This document shows, piece by piece, positions 48,406-60,444 of a stretch of 64,000 nucleotides of DNA. How positions within the stretch are numbered: position 1 is the stretch's first letter; each line of letters starts with the position of its first letter. A model generated the notes under the pieces. The model did not search any database. It was not told where the DNA came from and saw only the letters and a program-made list of their open reading frames with translations. Source of the stretch: Sipunculus nudus (taxonomy: Eukaryota > Annelida > Sipuncula > Golfingiida > Sipunculidae); the NCBI GenBank assembly GCA_026874595.1, contig CM049317.1, positions 23,795,901-23,859,900 of the forward strand, in the 5' to 3' direction. Both the position numbers and the translations under genes were made by a program.

Positions 48406-48450
<45 letters not shown>
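48363..48450. repeat. (TA)n tract, interrupted
   Basis: ATATAT with GTA, AAATTA and CATT interruptions. Confidence 0.9.
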
Positions 48451-48453
<3 letters not shown>

Positions 48454-48524
48454 TATATTTCAAAATGTGGTCACTTGTTGTCGCTTGTGACGGAACATTT
48501 ATAAAAACATTTAACATTTAAATA

Positions 48525-48528
<4 letters not shown>

Positions 48529-48565
<37 letters not shown>
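48529..48565. repeat. (TA)n tract
   Basis: Uninterrupted alternating TA. Confidence 0.95.
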
Positions 48566-48566
<1 letters not shown>

Positions 48567-48806
48567 TTTTTGGAACATTAGCTACATAATGATTTGCATT
48601 TTGTCATATATGCGCAAAATGTATGTCAGTGCATGCCTTCACGCCGTTTGGTGTCAAAACTCATCAATGAATAGTAAAACAGGCAGCGTTAAGACGGGGT
48701 AAAATACGTTGTGTAGCCCTTGATTCAGAAGAGTAAACTTTTTGCATGCAAATTCTGACATATGCACAATGTTATATGTATTTCACATAAATACATACAA
48801 ATATGA

Positions 48807-48810
<4 letters not shown>

Positions 48811-48860
<50 letters not shown>
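48811..48860. repeat. (TA)n tract
   Basis: Uninterrupted alternating TA. Confidence 0.95.
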
Positions 48861-48862
<2 letters not shown>

Positions 48863-49496
48863 ATATGTTTACATTTTTCTTACACACGCACGTGTACTAA
48901 TAAGAATATTTATTTATCTACTTGTTGCGAGCAAAAGATAATAGTATTTCAATGCACAGAATAAGGGCATTTCTATCATTCTGAAACTGTTCCTTCAACA
49001 GCCTAGCCCACACCACAGCGTATTGTCTCGGAACTAATCTGACGCTAGCGTTCTCTCTGGGAATTACAGGCGCGCGTAAAAAAGATGGAGTTCTATATTT
49101 ATGATTCTTTACGACTACGCGGTCTTGTTTTTACCGCCCGGCAAGCAACCTCTGTTGTGAACTAAATCACGGGCAAAAGCAGATCTAAAAAGACTTGTTA
49201 ATTACACTTTGTGGTTATCGTAGCTAACCTATGCGAATTTACCAGATCAAAAGAAAACGCTTTCAGGATTACTTGGGTTTTATTGAATTTACAACAGACG
49301 GAAGATGTCCATTTGAGCTACCGAGGTTAACGTAAAAGGTTTTATAGTTTCCTTTTAAGCGAAATGAGAATGTATTGTCTTGAATTAAGAGGTAGAAAGC
49401 TTTTGAACTACACTAACGATGAAATCATTCACGATTACAGGACGGTAAGGTTTTGACGCTTACAAAACTGGCCCCAAGAGAATTGTTTATATATAA

Positions 49497-49497
<1 letters not shown>

Positions 49498-49546
<49 letters not shown>
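49498..49546. repeat. (TA)n tract
   Basis: Uninterrupted alternating TA. Confidence 0.95.
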
Positions 49547-49548
<2 letters not shown>

Positions 49549-49950
49549 TGGTAGGAATTGGTTTTAAAATCAAAATCGTTGATTGAAAAATGAAAACGAC
49601 CGATGATCGATTATTACTCGTTTATCTTATGTACTCCCTATATTAACTGAAATCTGCTGTACACTAGTACCTAAAATATTGATCCCAATAAATAGTCTGA
49701 CTTGTACATCGGTATTCATAATAAAACCATCAATTCATTCGCATCCAGTATCGAGTCGACTTGCCGATAAACGATTGTTGGCTGCGCAAGGTTCCGTTTT
49801 GATGCTTCATCGTTACTTTGTGTTCGTATATATCTGACAGGATTAGACACTTTGCATGTGCACAAATAATCGTTTTTAATCGATTATGCAAAAATGCAAT
49901 TTATTTAATCTATTTTGAAATAAACCGACTAATCGATTAATCGACACACC
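49547..49950. repeat. possible element with ATCGATTA words
   Basis: GATCGATTATTACTCG, ATAAACGATTG, TCGTTTTTAATCGATTATGC and CTAATCGATTAATCGACACA give repeated AATCGATT words. TA tracts flank both sides. A word-based repeat is possible, but I see no clear ends. Confidence 0.3.
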
Positions 49951-49968
49951 AGTAATATTTGTAATTTA

Positions 49969-49969
<1 letters not shown>

Positions 49970-50041
<72 letters not shown>
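49970..50041. repeat. (TA)n tract
   Basis: Alternating TA with two GTA interruptions. Confidence 0.95.
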
Positions 50042-50042
<1 letters not shown>

Positions 50043-50264
50043 TATTACTACATTTTAGAAATATTAATTCACATATGAAATTTGTTGACATTTGTTTTGT
50101 TAATTTTATTCATTAAATCTATTTATTTTCTTAATCACGCATATTTACTCCCAGGGATCAATCAAGATGGTCTTTTTAGGAACCCTACATAAATAATCTA
50201 GATATGTAGGCTAGAAATATAGGCTAGATAGACAGACAGAGATACAGAGACAGATACATATACA

Positions 50265-50289
50265 GATAGATAGATAGATAGATAGATAA
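50265..50289. repeat. (GATA)n repeat
   Basis: Five to six GATA units after degenerate ACAGATA units. Confidence 0.9.
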
Positions 50290-50602
50290 ACTGAACAGGA
50301 ATAGTTAATCATTTAAAAATATTAGCGTTGATAATATAAATTTGTGATGTTTTCAGTGCGAATAGTCTCCAAAATACGCTTTCATGGATTCATAAGTTCA
50401 TTCACCGAAGCCAAGACCCCTGATCTTGATTCTGTTCACATCATTCGGCAGATGCTGATACTTTTATGTGTTACGTTAGGGGCAAATCAAAGTAAATTGC
50501 TCGAACAAAATGAATAACTTTATTTGAATAGCCAGGTAATCGCGGAGGCTGTGTGGATTTGATGATCATTGAATTATCCTCAGCTGCTGAAGCTGTGAGC
50601 GG

Positions 50603-50640
50603 TATAAAGAGGAACTCAGGAGCGCTTCTTTCAGTTTCAT
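50603..50640 (+). promoter_or_regulatory. TATA box and initiator core promoter
   Basis: TATAAAGA starts at 50603. TCAGTT (arthropod/mollusc-type initiator TCA+1GT) places its A at 50633, exactly 30 bases from the first T of TATA. The surrounding 100 bp is less A/T rich than its neighbourhood. Spacing and both motifs match a focused Pol II promoter; activity is inferred. Confidence 0.55.
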
Positions 50641-50696
50641 TCCATCGCTAACTAGAAGGACAGGTGCCGGCCAGACTCCACGATCATCCCCTACAG
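50633..50696 (+). other. non-coding first exon with donor
   Basis: Sixty-four bases without an ATG, ending CCCTACAG before the consensus donor GTAAGC at 50697. With the promoter just upstream it looks like the 5' UTR exon of a spliced gene. The partner exon is not identified with confidence. Candidates at 54.0 kb are weak, and the gene may continue past the window. Confidence 0.5.
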
Positions 50697-50699
50697 GTA

Positions 50700-50958
50700 A
50701 GCGATTTTCATTATATGTGTGTGTGTGTGTGTGTCTATGAGTTTGTGTAAGTGCGTGTTCGGGGTTAACATACTTACAAAAGATCCCGATCGTAAAGATC
50801 CTGAGTGTCCGACTTAAAATTCTTTAAATTTGTTTTTCAGTTTATTAAAAATATTATTCATTTTTACATTGTAGGATAATAAATAAATGTTGAAAATAAT
50901 GCAAATATTCATTCTAAAATAATAGTTAAAGTTTTAGATATTACATATAATATTAGAA

Positions 50959-51010
<52 letters not shown>

Positions 51011-51335
51011 TAATATACTATAATATATTTTTCTATAAATATATTTATATAATATATATATAATATATATAAATAATGTATATTCAAATTCAAACTCAAC
51101 ACATTCTTAACTAAGGCCGCTGTGCAATTCATGTCTGTATATGTTATAACAGATAGAGTGAAAGAAAGAAAGAGAGAGTTTGTATGACATTCAAAAATTA
51201 CTAACAAATGAACCTTGTTTAAATCAGCAGTCTGCACAACTGATGTATACTGTTTTTTTTATTTATACTAATGATATCCGTATATGTCCCTTAGTGAAAT
51301 ACTTGATTATGAAGATCCTTTATGAGAGGAACCTT
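50700..51335. other. intronic or intergenic; (GT)n at 50,717 and (AAT)n at 50,958-51,010
   Basis: Contains the two microsatellites and A/T-rich sequence. No exon recognised. Confidence 0.6.
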
Positions 51336-51341
51336 AAATTC

Positions 51342-51555
51342 TCATGGGGCCTCGACAGTCGAGGGGTAAAACGATTGACTCTCTCCCCATGGGACCCAGG
51401 TTCGATCCCCGGCATTGCCGTGACGGTGGTAATTGTCTTTGTCCGTCCAATCCAGGTGTTTTTCTCTGGTTTCTCAGTTTCCCTACAGTATACCGAACGG
51501 AGACATGGAGAACGTCCCAATTACTAAAATAAATATTTTTTACAATCAATGTAAA
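51342..51555 (+). repeat. tRNA-derived SINE, family S1 copy 3
   Basis: The head GGCCTCGACAGTCGAGGGGT and B box AGGTTCGATCCCCGG are followed by body words TCTCTGGTTTC and the tail TTTTTTACAATCAATGTAAA. This is the cleanest of the three copies. The acceptor arms do not pair, so it is not a tRNA gene. Confidence 0.7.
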
Positions 51556-51559
51556 ATAT

Positions 51560-52015
51560 AGAATGTCGGACACTAATGAGTGAAAGAAGGTCCACATAAT
51601 TAAAAGAATAAGGATCACTTGCAGAATGAAGGGTTACTACTGTAAATATCAGTATGGGTTAGTACAATAAGAGTGTGAGAAATGTCGTATTTCACGGTGA
51701 TGATGAACTGATTAGGGTGCTGAACATGCGGCCGCAAATGCAACGTTTTAGAGCTGTTTGGCTGTTATCTCCGCGGGGAGATAAGAAAAAAAATTGCCTG
51801 AAATAGGAATATGTATCCTAAGAAATGTATTGTAAGACATTTTCTTTGGGGTTTTATATGACTTTTTCTCAATTTTCATGTACATACGCATATATAATTC
51901 GGTCATCGTTTATATGAAACCACAACCAAACCGATCGATTTAAGAGAAAGAGAAATAGAGCAATGTAAATTAAAAAAAAAAAAATCCGCATTCTACTGAA
52001 GGTAAGCCTGCGCAT
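51560..52015. other. non-coding, nothing recognised
   Basis: No supported feature. Confidence 0.5.
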
Positions 52016-52019
52016 TGTG

Positions 52020-52390
52020 TGGATGGGTGGGTGTTTGGGGGGGGGGGGTTGGGTTGGGGTCCCCATTGTTGGATGCTTCCAAAACCATGTTTGCATTCAC
52101 GTATTTGGCCCATATTCCAAGGTTCATTCATGTACAAGTGACTGTAGATTTGTAAATATTCGTTGATGGCATTCCTTAATCTGGATCATGTAGCGGATCC
52201 AAACCTAAATCTAATCTTTTTTTTTTCAAAGGCCCATTCTCGAAAAGCTCTGAAAATTTAATGAGATTCCGTTCATGATTGACAGAGTTATATTATGAAC
52301 AAAACACAAACAAAAACACAAAAACACACACGAGAATATGGACACATGAATACTGTCCCGGCGAAGACAATAAACACACTGACAAAGAAG
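52020..52390 (-). repeat. dispersed repeat R1, copy 4 (inverted)
   Basis: AACCATGTTTGCATTCACGT, GATTTGTAAATATTCG and GAGATTCCGTTCATGATTG are R1 blocks in reverse order. They end in a CA-rich tract (the inverse of the GT-rich start). Confidence 0.7.
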
Positions 52391-52499
52391 GCACAGCTTA
52401 GAGTCAGATGCAATCGTTGGGACTGACCTCACCTCAATGGACTAAATGCCATAGAGTTTACGTGGTCTGATTCCACAGTCAGTCTTAAGCAAAGCTCAA

Positions 52500-52870
52500 A
52501 CTTTGCCGAGGGATTCCCATATCGGGGGTGATTGGGAAACACCGGGTCAGACCGGGACCAAATCGCGAGTACTGACAAGATCACTGTGACATCGGTAAAC
52601 CTTTTTAAACATCGGAATATATTGGAACACTTCGGTAGGTTTCGGTAGATGATGTTATCCCAATATTTGCCAATTTCTACAGATGTTTCTCGGTGTTACG
52701 CCGGGGTATCACGATATTTCACGATGTATCCCGATGTGGCTCCGCTGTGTATTCACGATTTCGCCGATCTTTTTAAGCAGAGCCAACATTCGTTTATTTG
52801 TTATTACGTCATCAGGATAACCTCGGGATGGCTTCGAGGCATAACATCGGGACACATTTGTTTAACCTTG
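52500..52870. mobile_element. possible fold-back element of degenerate ATCGG/CCGAT words
   Basis: ACATCGGTAAAC, ACATCGGAATAT, TTCGGTAGGTTTCGG lie left of about 52,660. ATCACGATATTTCACGATG and ATCCCGATGTGG lie right of it. The word orientation flips as in the elements at 36 and 44 kb. The ends are not resolved. Confidence 0.4.
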
Positions 52871-52874
52871 GCGA

Positions 52875-54005
52875 TGTGTGAACAAACCTTACGTGCACAT
52901 CTATTCTTAATTATTTCCCCAAAGAAAGTTGTAGTAGTGTGGTAAAGCATCTACAGGGTTTATAGGAACGGGAGGGTGAGCGCCTTTGACGCTAAAAATG
53001 TCATTCAGACGCTTTGTCTGATTTTCCGAGCGTCCGGTAGGATGTCCGACTTTCTGGCTGTAGGACCAAGAGGATGAATTCAGACATATAGGTCACATGT
53101 ACAAACACTAAACTGACAACTGGCCTTTATATTTCATATCTAATGCGATATTGAGTGAATGATTCATTTTATCTTACCCCATTGGAACACTATATCTAAT
53201 ATCTAATATCCAATGTGTCTATCCAAAATTATAAACTGCGCATCCCTGACTCACCAATATTTCTTCCTATTGAACTCCCTGATCATATACGAAGTTAACT
53301 TTTAAAAAATATGGTTCGGTGAGGCAATTTCTTAGAGAATATTTTTTTTCTGGTATTATATATGTGTTTATACTGTAAGGTAAATTATTGTTTATTTGCT
53401 TTGGAGCTGTGCCTGCCAATGTCATGCAATTTCATTGGTGCAGCCAGCTTTCTGGGTCTTTGATATGCCTGTCTGACCCCGCAGGACTTTCTGTCGCTCA
53501 TTTTCCAGGCCACCTTTCATGTGTCTATATCAGAGACCTACACAGACGATTAGGCCAATTTAGAATTCTCTTGAATATTCAGTCCCTTCTAAGTGCTATC
53601 ATCCTGTCAACCTAAATGTGTAGCCCGTCCTATCTGGTCAGCAATTTACGTCACAATTTTCCTCTGCTATTATACTCTGTTCCGATCTTGTCAAAATTCA
53701 CAAAATCTAGCAATATATGTCAGTTTCAATCAAACTTATATATGCAGGAAGTTCATTTTACTTAAAGTGGGTTAAGAACAAGAAATAAGATTATAATGTT
53801 GGATTTGTCACCTAATTTAGAAATAGACTTCTCCTCATCGCCAAACACAAGACATTTAACCAATTCGGTTGCTCTCATACTTATCACTGAACTGACAAAA
53901 TACCATTATTCAAGAAAATTGGTGCGCAGGATTTGCTAACTGTGTAACATGTGTCGATATTCATCACTTTATGTTTAATCTCAAACAAACTCTTTCTTAA
54001 CACTA
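52875..54005. other. non-coding, nothing recognised
   Basis: No supported feature. The 75-codon frame at 53,388-53,615 has no recognisable content. Confidence 0.45.
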
Positions 54006-54008
54006 CAG

Positions 54009-54100
54009 AGCAAATGGGAAAAAAATTAAAGTTTAACTGCAAAGCAGTAATATGGATATCCACAAATACTGCAAAAGAAAGCCTTCTAAGACAAAAAAAA
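54009..54100 (+). other. weak candidate exon
   Basis: Bounded by a good acceptor (CTCTTTCTTAACACTACAG) and a good donor (GTAAGT). Only one frame is open; it gives a lysine-rich 30-residue stretch with an internal ATG in fair context (CAAATGG). It could be the first coding exon of the unit starting at 50,633. No similarity recognised. Confidence 0.3.
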
Positions 54101-54147
54101 GTAAGTCGATTTATGGCGATATTTATATATGTTGGCTAGTAATTCAG

Positions 54148-54366
54148 CGAAAGTCTTTCCAAGGGTTTCCAAGGGGGAATGCTTTGGTCAGCATTTTTCG
54201 AAACCTTTCCCCAAGACTGTATGGCGGGCAGAGTTGAACTGTGATGCAGACATCCAGATTGGGAGCCGTGATACGTTTTCCACAACTCGGTTTCATACTT
54301 TAAAAGTACAGGGTTTGATCAGGAAGCTGAAGAACAACATTCCAGATCTGATTATCCTGAATGGAG
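54148..54366 (+). other. weak candidate exon, SGNH/PC-esterase-like end
   Basis: A 73-codon open stretch runs between AATTCAG and the donor GTATGT. Its last residues, LKNNIPDLIILNGG, resemble the block before the aspartate loop in PC-esterase or PCED1-type hydrolases (PDLVI-N-S pattern), recalled from memory. Phase does not fit the preceding candidate exon, and the 47-base gap is short for an intron. It may be a pseudo-exon, a repeat or chance. Confidence 0.25.
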
Positions 54367-54574
54367 GTATGTGGAGTGCTTTCATGCTTACAGCTAGCTA
54401 TGAAACATGATTCACTGATAGAAACTAGGTGTTGAGACTTTAGTCACATTTGATCATATATACGTATTGCTTCAAACGACTGACTTGACGGAAGGTTTAC
54501 AATTATAAAAAAAAAAAAAAAAATAACGGTATACCTTCAATTCCGACCTGCGACCTGCGACATCCGGGTTTTAG

Positions 54575-54711
54575 CCTTCATACAAAATGGAACCCCCATG
54601 AGCGATTCTTCAGACCCATGCCCTCCAAGAAGAAGCGGAAGGAATGCTATTCGGATGACCGCCCTCTAATCCGCAAATTTATTAGGATTTCACAAGGCCT
54701 GTCAGGGCTTT
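54575..54711 (+). other. weak candidate terminal exon with a basic cluster
   Basis: After GGGTTTTAG one frame runs about 45 codons to a stop at 54,709-54,711, passing through RPMPSKKKRKE, an NLS-like cluster. A second frame is also open for about 30 codons. No start or partner exon is established. Confidence 0.2.
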
Positions 54712-54714
54712 AGT

Positions 54715-57655
54715 ATGTATGTTTGCTACTAAATGCGTAAAATGAAACGCGATTCAATAAACTGATAGAAGTAACTCAATGCCAGTTCTTACCATCAAAT
54801 AGTAGGTAAGATAGTCCTGATTCAGTTGTATAACTTGCCGCGAGGTTACAGTAATTATTCTTAGCGTTGGGACACGAAAGGGGCATAGTTGATGGCTTTG
54901 TCAGCGGGACACATAATGTCTTAACCATAGCATCGACTGGGCCAGTCTAGAATTACAACTTTAAGAGTGACTTAGTTATTCTACGATGAATTGTTAACTT
55001 AATTTCCCAGTTAAATAGTTCGCTCTTTTCCATAGCATTGCTTTGCATGAGAAAAATGCACACTGCGCAGAATCGGACTCACAAGAGTACGACTCTACTG
55101 GTTAGGATTTTTGGGCTTAAAATTCTGCAGCCCACAATGCCCCGGGCCCTTAACATACACAGATGGCCTAGGTATAGGCGGAGTTAAGATTTTACTGTAG
55201 TCCTTTCAAATACTCTGGATAACAATTGTTTCAAGGCAAATAACATAAACATTTGTGTTTATGTGGTATGGACTTTTCGGAATAAGTAATTTTCTGTAAG
55301 AATGCGCTTGCGAAATGTTAACAGAAGGTGTTTCCTTGAAATGTAACAGATTTTGATTATATAGTTTGACAGTTGAGACAAATGGTTCCGGCCGTCCCCT
55401 AGTGCCTATATGCATCAGCAAATGACTGGTTTTGAGTAGAAACGACCTTTTGGCAGAAGGGTGGAGAAACACGATTGCCATTTTGAGCTGCAAAAGTGAC
55501 AGCAGCCGAGAACAAACCAAACATTGCTCTTCTTATTTGTTGTTAAATGGAACCACGTGTATTCATGTTTTCATACAGAAAACGACGTCCAATTTCCGAG
55601 ATTTGTAATAAGAATGAGGTGGACAGGCACGTAGTGTAAATATTTTTTTAAGTAAAACTTGGATATTGTTGAAAAGGAATCTTTAGTGCATGGATGCTGG
55701 TTTTCTAATTTGTATTTTATTCTCCCTTTTGTTGTTTCAATGAGTTAATCTGACCCAATAAGGCAAGAACAGTACATATAGAAAACATTTGTTGAAAAAG
55801 TACTTAATTATTTGAACGTATAGGTGTTTCAACAAGGAGTAAAATGTTGTTTTCATCACTCGTTACTGATTTCATGTACGAGTGCTAGAAGTCTTCGTAA
55901 CAATTAGTTAAACATTACCAGATGCTTTTATAAAGTTAAAAAAAATCAAATGAAATTGACATTTACTATCATTCATTTAAAAAGAACATAACGTTTTTAG
56001 TGCCCTTAAAATGAAAGACCAAAGGTGCCACAGAGGACATTTTCTGCAGAAAACAGGGAAGGACAAGTCAAAATTCGGATATTAAATTACTTTACCAACC
56101 AAGGGTGGTGCGTGTTAAGTCAGTTATCATTGATCTGAAATATAAAATAGCAATATTTCGGAAGTCCTTCCTTACGTATAGTTACAATTATTATTGTCTT
56201 CTAAATGTTAGGGACATTCTCTGAGACCAACGTTTGGTTTGACGACGTGTTTGAGCTCAAGGTCATGCCACAGGATCTAACACAAAACCCAAAAATATGT
56301 CCAACCCAGACCCTTCGCAATCAGACGAGCAGAAGTGATATACATGAGATTTTGACATAGTGGTCAGCTGTATAAAGTAATCAATATTTGGGATTTCACG
56401 TCTTAGCGGCCTCAGACAAACAAGACCAGGATGTAGTCGGCTGCCTAGAAGATATCACGGACGGCTTCCCTTACTGATGCCGCTGAACCTAACTTATTTA
56501 TCTTGCCTATCTTATCAGACTCCCAGCCTCCCATATAAAGTATATTCTAGCAAAAAGAGCACTACGGAAAGAGTTTCTCCTTTATAACTGACATGAATGG
56601 CTTTTGCGACTGTGAGTATGATCATATCATGGCACTTTCAGTTCAATTCATTTTATTTTCCCAAGTATATATACATTATACATAAAAAAAAAATTGTTCA
56701 ATTATATATAACTGTACCTGTGACAAAGAGGACTGACGAATAAAGTGTATGTCATCTCAGGATTAACATTAAATATGGTAGGTTATATGGTTCAGACACC
56801 ATGCAATTAAAAAAACTAAAATATGACTTTTTACAATATAGAGAAAATAAAATAATATTGACACATGATTATAAAATACACTTAATATGGTTCCTAAGTG
56901 GAGGAAATTATTTTTTCAGACAAAGTTTAAAAGTTTTTATTGCACAACAATGATCAATTTCTTTAATAAAATTGTTCCAATTTTCGTACCTCTTACATTG
57001 TAAAGGTTTACTGTAGGCTGCAGTTTTACATACTAGCACATGAAAATAATGCATTCTTCTTGTTCTGTAATGATGTACAGATTCGTTTTTGCAAAATAAT
57101 TCAGATAATATTGTAGGAAAATTTCATAATAAACCTTATACATAAATAAACCAACCGGATAATTGTATATATTTTCTATAGCTTTCAATGTTAAAATTGT
57201 CTCCATGGATGCCTTGTGTTATGTACAAATTGTTATTATGTACACATTGTTACACATTGTATTGTCACTTTGTGAGCGTCTATGTAAGTTATGTAAGGTC
57301 TACTAGTGCATCTTGTACATTGTTTGTTTGTTATATAAGTAAGAAGTGTTAATATAAAAATAAAAATAAAATAAACCAACATGGTAATTGTAGATATTTT
57401 CTGTATGTGTAAGTTATAAGAAGATGAGGTGATCATTCAAATAGCTCTCTTCTGCAGCCTGAATACTTGCAGTAGTGCAGACACCCTTGCAGAACCCCTC
57501 TTGTGTGACGTTCTGACGGCTTTCTGCTCTAAGTGTCCTGTCCCTATTTTTTTTTCGACTAAATAGCACTTTCTCCACCCGGAAGTGAATGGGCTAACTG
57601 GTCATTAGCGGCAGGCAAATATAGAACGAATACTGTGTAGAACGAATATAATATC
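54715..57655. other. non-coding, nothing recognised
   Basis: No supported gene. The 104-codon minus-strand frame at 55,206-55,520 has no recognisable motif. A short S2-SINE tail-like piece lies at 57,570-57,630. 56,640-57,420 is A/T rich. Confidence 0.45.
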
Positions 57656-57659
57656 TAGA

Positions 57660-58020
57660 TATCCACTTTTCAGTATTTCGCGATGGCTAATTTTTCGCGA
57701 TCTCAAGAAGTAAAAGTTAACCATCATCGTATCAATGAGTTATATCAGATACTGTGTGTGCCACGTCTTAAAAATGGACGATGACCCAAAGAAACAAACG
57801 TATAAGTACAAAGGATTGTTTTTTTATGGCAGATAATTTGAAAGAAAACATATATAATTAGCGATAGCAATCTTTAAAAATACAAGATCTATCATCATCT
57901 TTATTTAATATAAATCCTTTTGACTTGGCTTCCACGATTGGACTTCTCATTCACGACGGTTTTATTTTCGTGAATATCGCGAAATTGAAACCCTCGCCAA
58001 AAAAGGCAAACAGAGAAGCT
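57660..58020. repeat. possible inverted element with TTCGCGA ends
   Basis: CAGTATTTCGCGATGGCTAA at the left and GAATATCGCGAAATTGAAAC at the right carry inverted TTCGCGA/TCGCGAA words about 300 bp apart. TTTTTCGCGATC and ATTTTCGTGAAT are further related words. Confidence 0.4.
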
Positions 58021-58024
58021 CTTT

Positions 58025-60055
58025 AGCGATTACTACAGCTGGTTGGATTGTCATCTCCTCAGGCGACTGAAAAAAAGTACAAGAAATAACAGACCCAAAA
58101 GACGGGGAAAACGAAGTGAGACCGAGATTGTAAATCATATTAAATAATAAATCCCCATCTTCCCTGTAACATATCTGATCATTCGGAGAAGGTACTTTTA
58201 CTGTAAGCTTCGTTTATTCGACAGCCGCAGGCACCAGGAATTGTGGTCGTGTTAGTGAGGTAATTGTGATGTGTTTTTGTTAAGTTAGAAAAATGTTAAG
58301 ACCTTTAAGTGCAAAAACCCAGGCTTTAATCTGTTTATATTTTCTATACCAATCAGTAGTACAGCAATTAATTATTACAGCCCGTACACAGATTTGATCA
58401 AGATAGTTTCCGGGAGTGCCCTACCTGACTTATTCATACTTATATTTGACTAATGTTATATTTAAACAGCTTGTTGGTGTTGACTGGTGTCAGAAAGACG
58501 AAAATTGTGTAACGATCGGCCCCTCTAGAAAGAATTCATCATAATTCACGGATTTACGATGCCAATTGAAGTAACTGCACGTTCATGTTTTCCATATGGC
58601 TGGGTGTCGGGCCGCCCGTTTTAGGCACGATTCCTTTTGCATCATACACTCAAAGGGATCATTAAACTTATTTAAGACTCCGATATACTCTATTTATATA
58701 TACACAAAATGGACAGCATCATTTTTTGCACAGGTTATCAGGTTTGTTTGAAAAGTATGTTTTTTCCCCACAAACATGTATTTTTTATCTTAATTACACG
58801 CAACTTCGGATATACTACTTCTACTTACAAAAAAATTAATTCTCTGGATATTTTACTTCATAGCATCGACCTTAATAAATAGAATACGTACTCGTCATGT
58901 ATTAATGGCTGAATATATTTTCGTGGCTCTTTTATTCGTTTTCCCAAACTTTTCGGGCAGTTTCGATCTCTTCCTATTGCCGGGCTGTCTCATGATGATA
59001 ACATTCTGACATTTAAATGTATATTCGGCTTGGGGGTCACGTTCTCTAGACATTTTGTTTAGATTTATAATGAATTGCCTTTTATACGGTTTCTTCTGTT
59101 AAGATAAACCAGAAACGATATACCAAAGAAGAATGTGTTTTCACGGTTAAAAACACCCATTTAACCACATCGTGGTTTTATATGTAATCATAGCGTATGA
59201 ATGCTTTGAGCAAGATGGGCTCTCGAATAAAGAAACAACTGAACAAAATAATGTATCAATTACAATGGCCACGCCGGCAGGGATTTACGAAACAATGAAC
59301 ACGTTCACAAAAGCAACATTCGGGACATCTGTTTTCCTTGCAGGTCTTGTAACAGAAGGGCAAGCATAAGAGAGGGATTAATACAACTGTTGCCGAACAA
59401 TGTCACTTCTTCAATGAGAAACGCTTGGCGGGGCGATACAAAGACTTTCATGATCATGGCTCACGTGACACGTAGCAATTCGAGTTGAAGATAATTACTG
59501 GCCTGCAAAGGTTTTGCAAAGGTTGTCCCTTGAAGCATGTATAACGCACAACTCCCACTATGTTCACGGTTTTTCTCCAGATTTACATCAGTAAAGTTAA
59601 ATATCCTTTATCTAGTGGTATTTTTCAGGTGTAGAGTTGGCTGCACTTTAATGGAATAAAAACGATGGAGAAGTGGCGATGGTTTACATGTACATAATTT
59701 GCTGGCAACTCTTGGAACCTTTGCTTCTATGGTTAACCTTTGCATGGTCTCACATATTCGACCGCTATACAATACACGAACGACCTAACACCAAACTTAT
59801 CTTAGCAGATTGATTTTAGCACTAAATAATTTACTAAACCATCAAATAAAAACAAAGAAAAAGAAAAATGATAAAAGTTTATTTGCAAAGTAACTTTTGT
59901 TTATGACTTTACAAGCGACATCTTCGGCATGGCCTTTTTCTCAATCAAGATGAAAGATCAGCATAAAGAATATGAAAGAGATTTCTGTAGTTTAAAAGTA
60001 AATTCTTAATTTGGTAAAAAAAAGAAATACTCGCGGTTTAAACTTTGAACCCATG
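58025..60055. other. non-coding, nothing recognised
   Basis: No supported feature. Confidence 0.45.
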
Positions 60056-60059
60056 AAGT

Positions 60060-60440
60060 ACTGGATCAGGGACCTTTATGCCTCCGCCGCGAGGGAACGC
60101 GTTCATTCCAGTTCGTGTGTGGGTGTGTATTTGTGTGTGTTTTTGTTCATAACCTAACGTTATCCCATGAAATGTCCAGGACCAATGAAGAATCGATTCA
60201 AATTTGTTGTGGACCCGGATAAAGATCAGAATCGTCGAACGACTTCCAGAAATAGTTACAAATGTGCAGTCACATATGCACGGTTGAACAGCGGAATAGG
60301 GGCCGGATAAATAAACGCAAACACTTGTTTTGAATACTTTGGACCAATGAACCTTGAAATATGGGGCAATAAGTGTACGAAAGCACGGGTTGTGAGTACC
60401 CCGCACGCGGGACTGCCCACAATGGGGAAGCTTTCCTGAG
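60060..60440 (+). repeat. dispersed repeat R1, copy 5
   Basis: A GT-rich start, GGACCCGGATAAAGATCAG, AGTTACAAATGTGCAGTCAC, ATATGGGGCAATAAGTG and GCACGGGTTGTGAG, all in R1 order. The 122-codon minus-strand frame across it is a by-product. Confidence 0.75.
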
Positions 60441-60444
60441 GGTG

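Noticed and set aside
50953-51237. 94-codon minus-strand frame ending in poly-Ile
   Set aside because: Translation of an (AAT)n microsatellite and A/T-rich flank.
51342-51420. Possible functional tRNA gene
   Set aside because: A and B boxes are present, but the acceptor and anticodon stems do not pair and a SINE body follows.
55206-55520. 104-codon minus-strand frame
   Set aside because: No motif, splice context or homology that I can name; composition is that of random A/T-rich sequence.
60038-60406. 122-codon minus-strand frame
   Set aside because: It lies across a copy of the dispersed repeat R1; other copies do not keep the frame.
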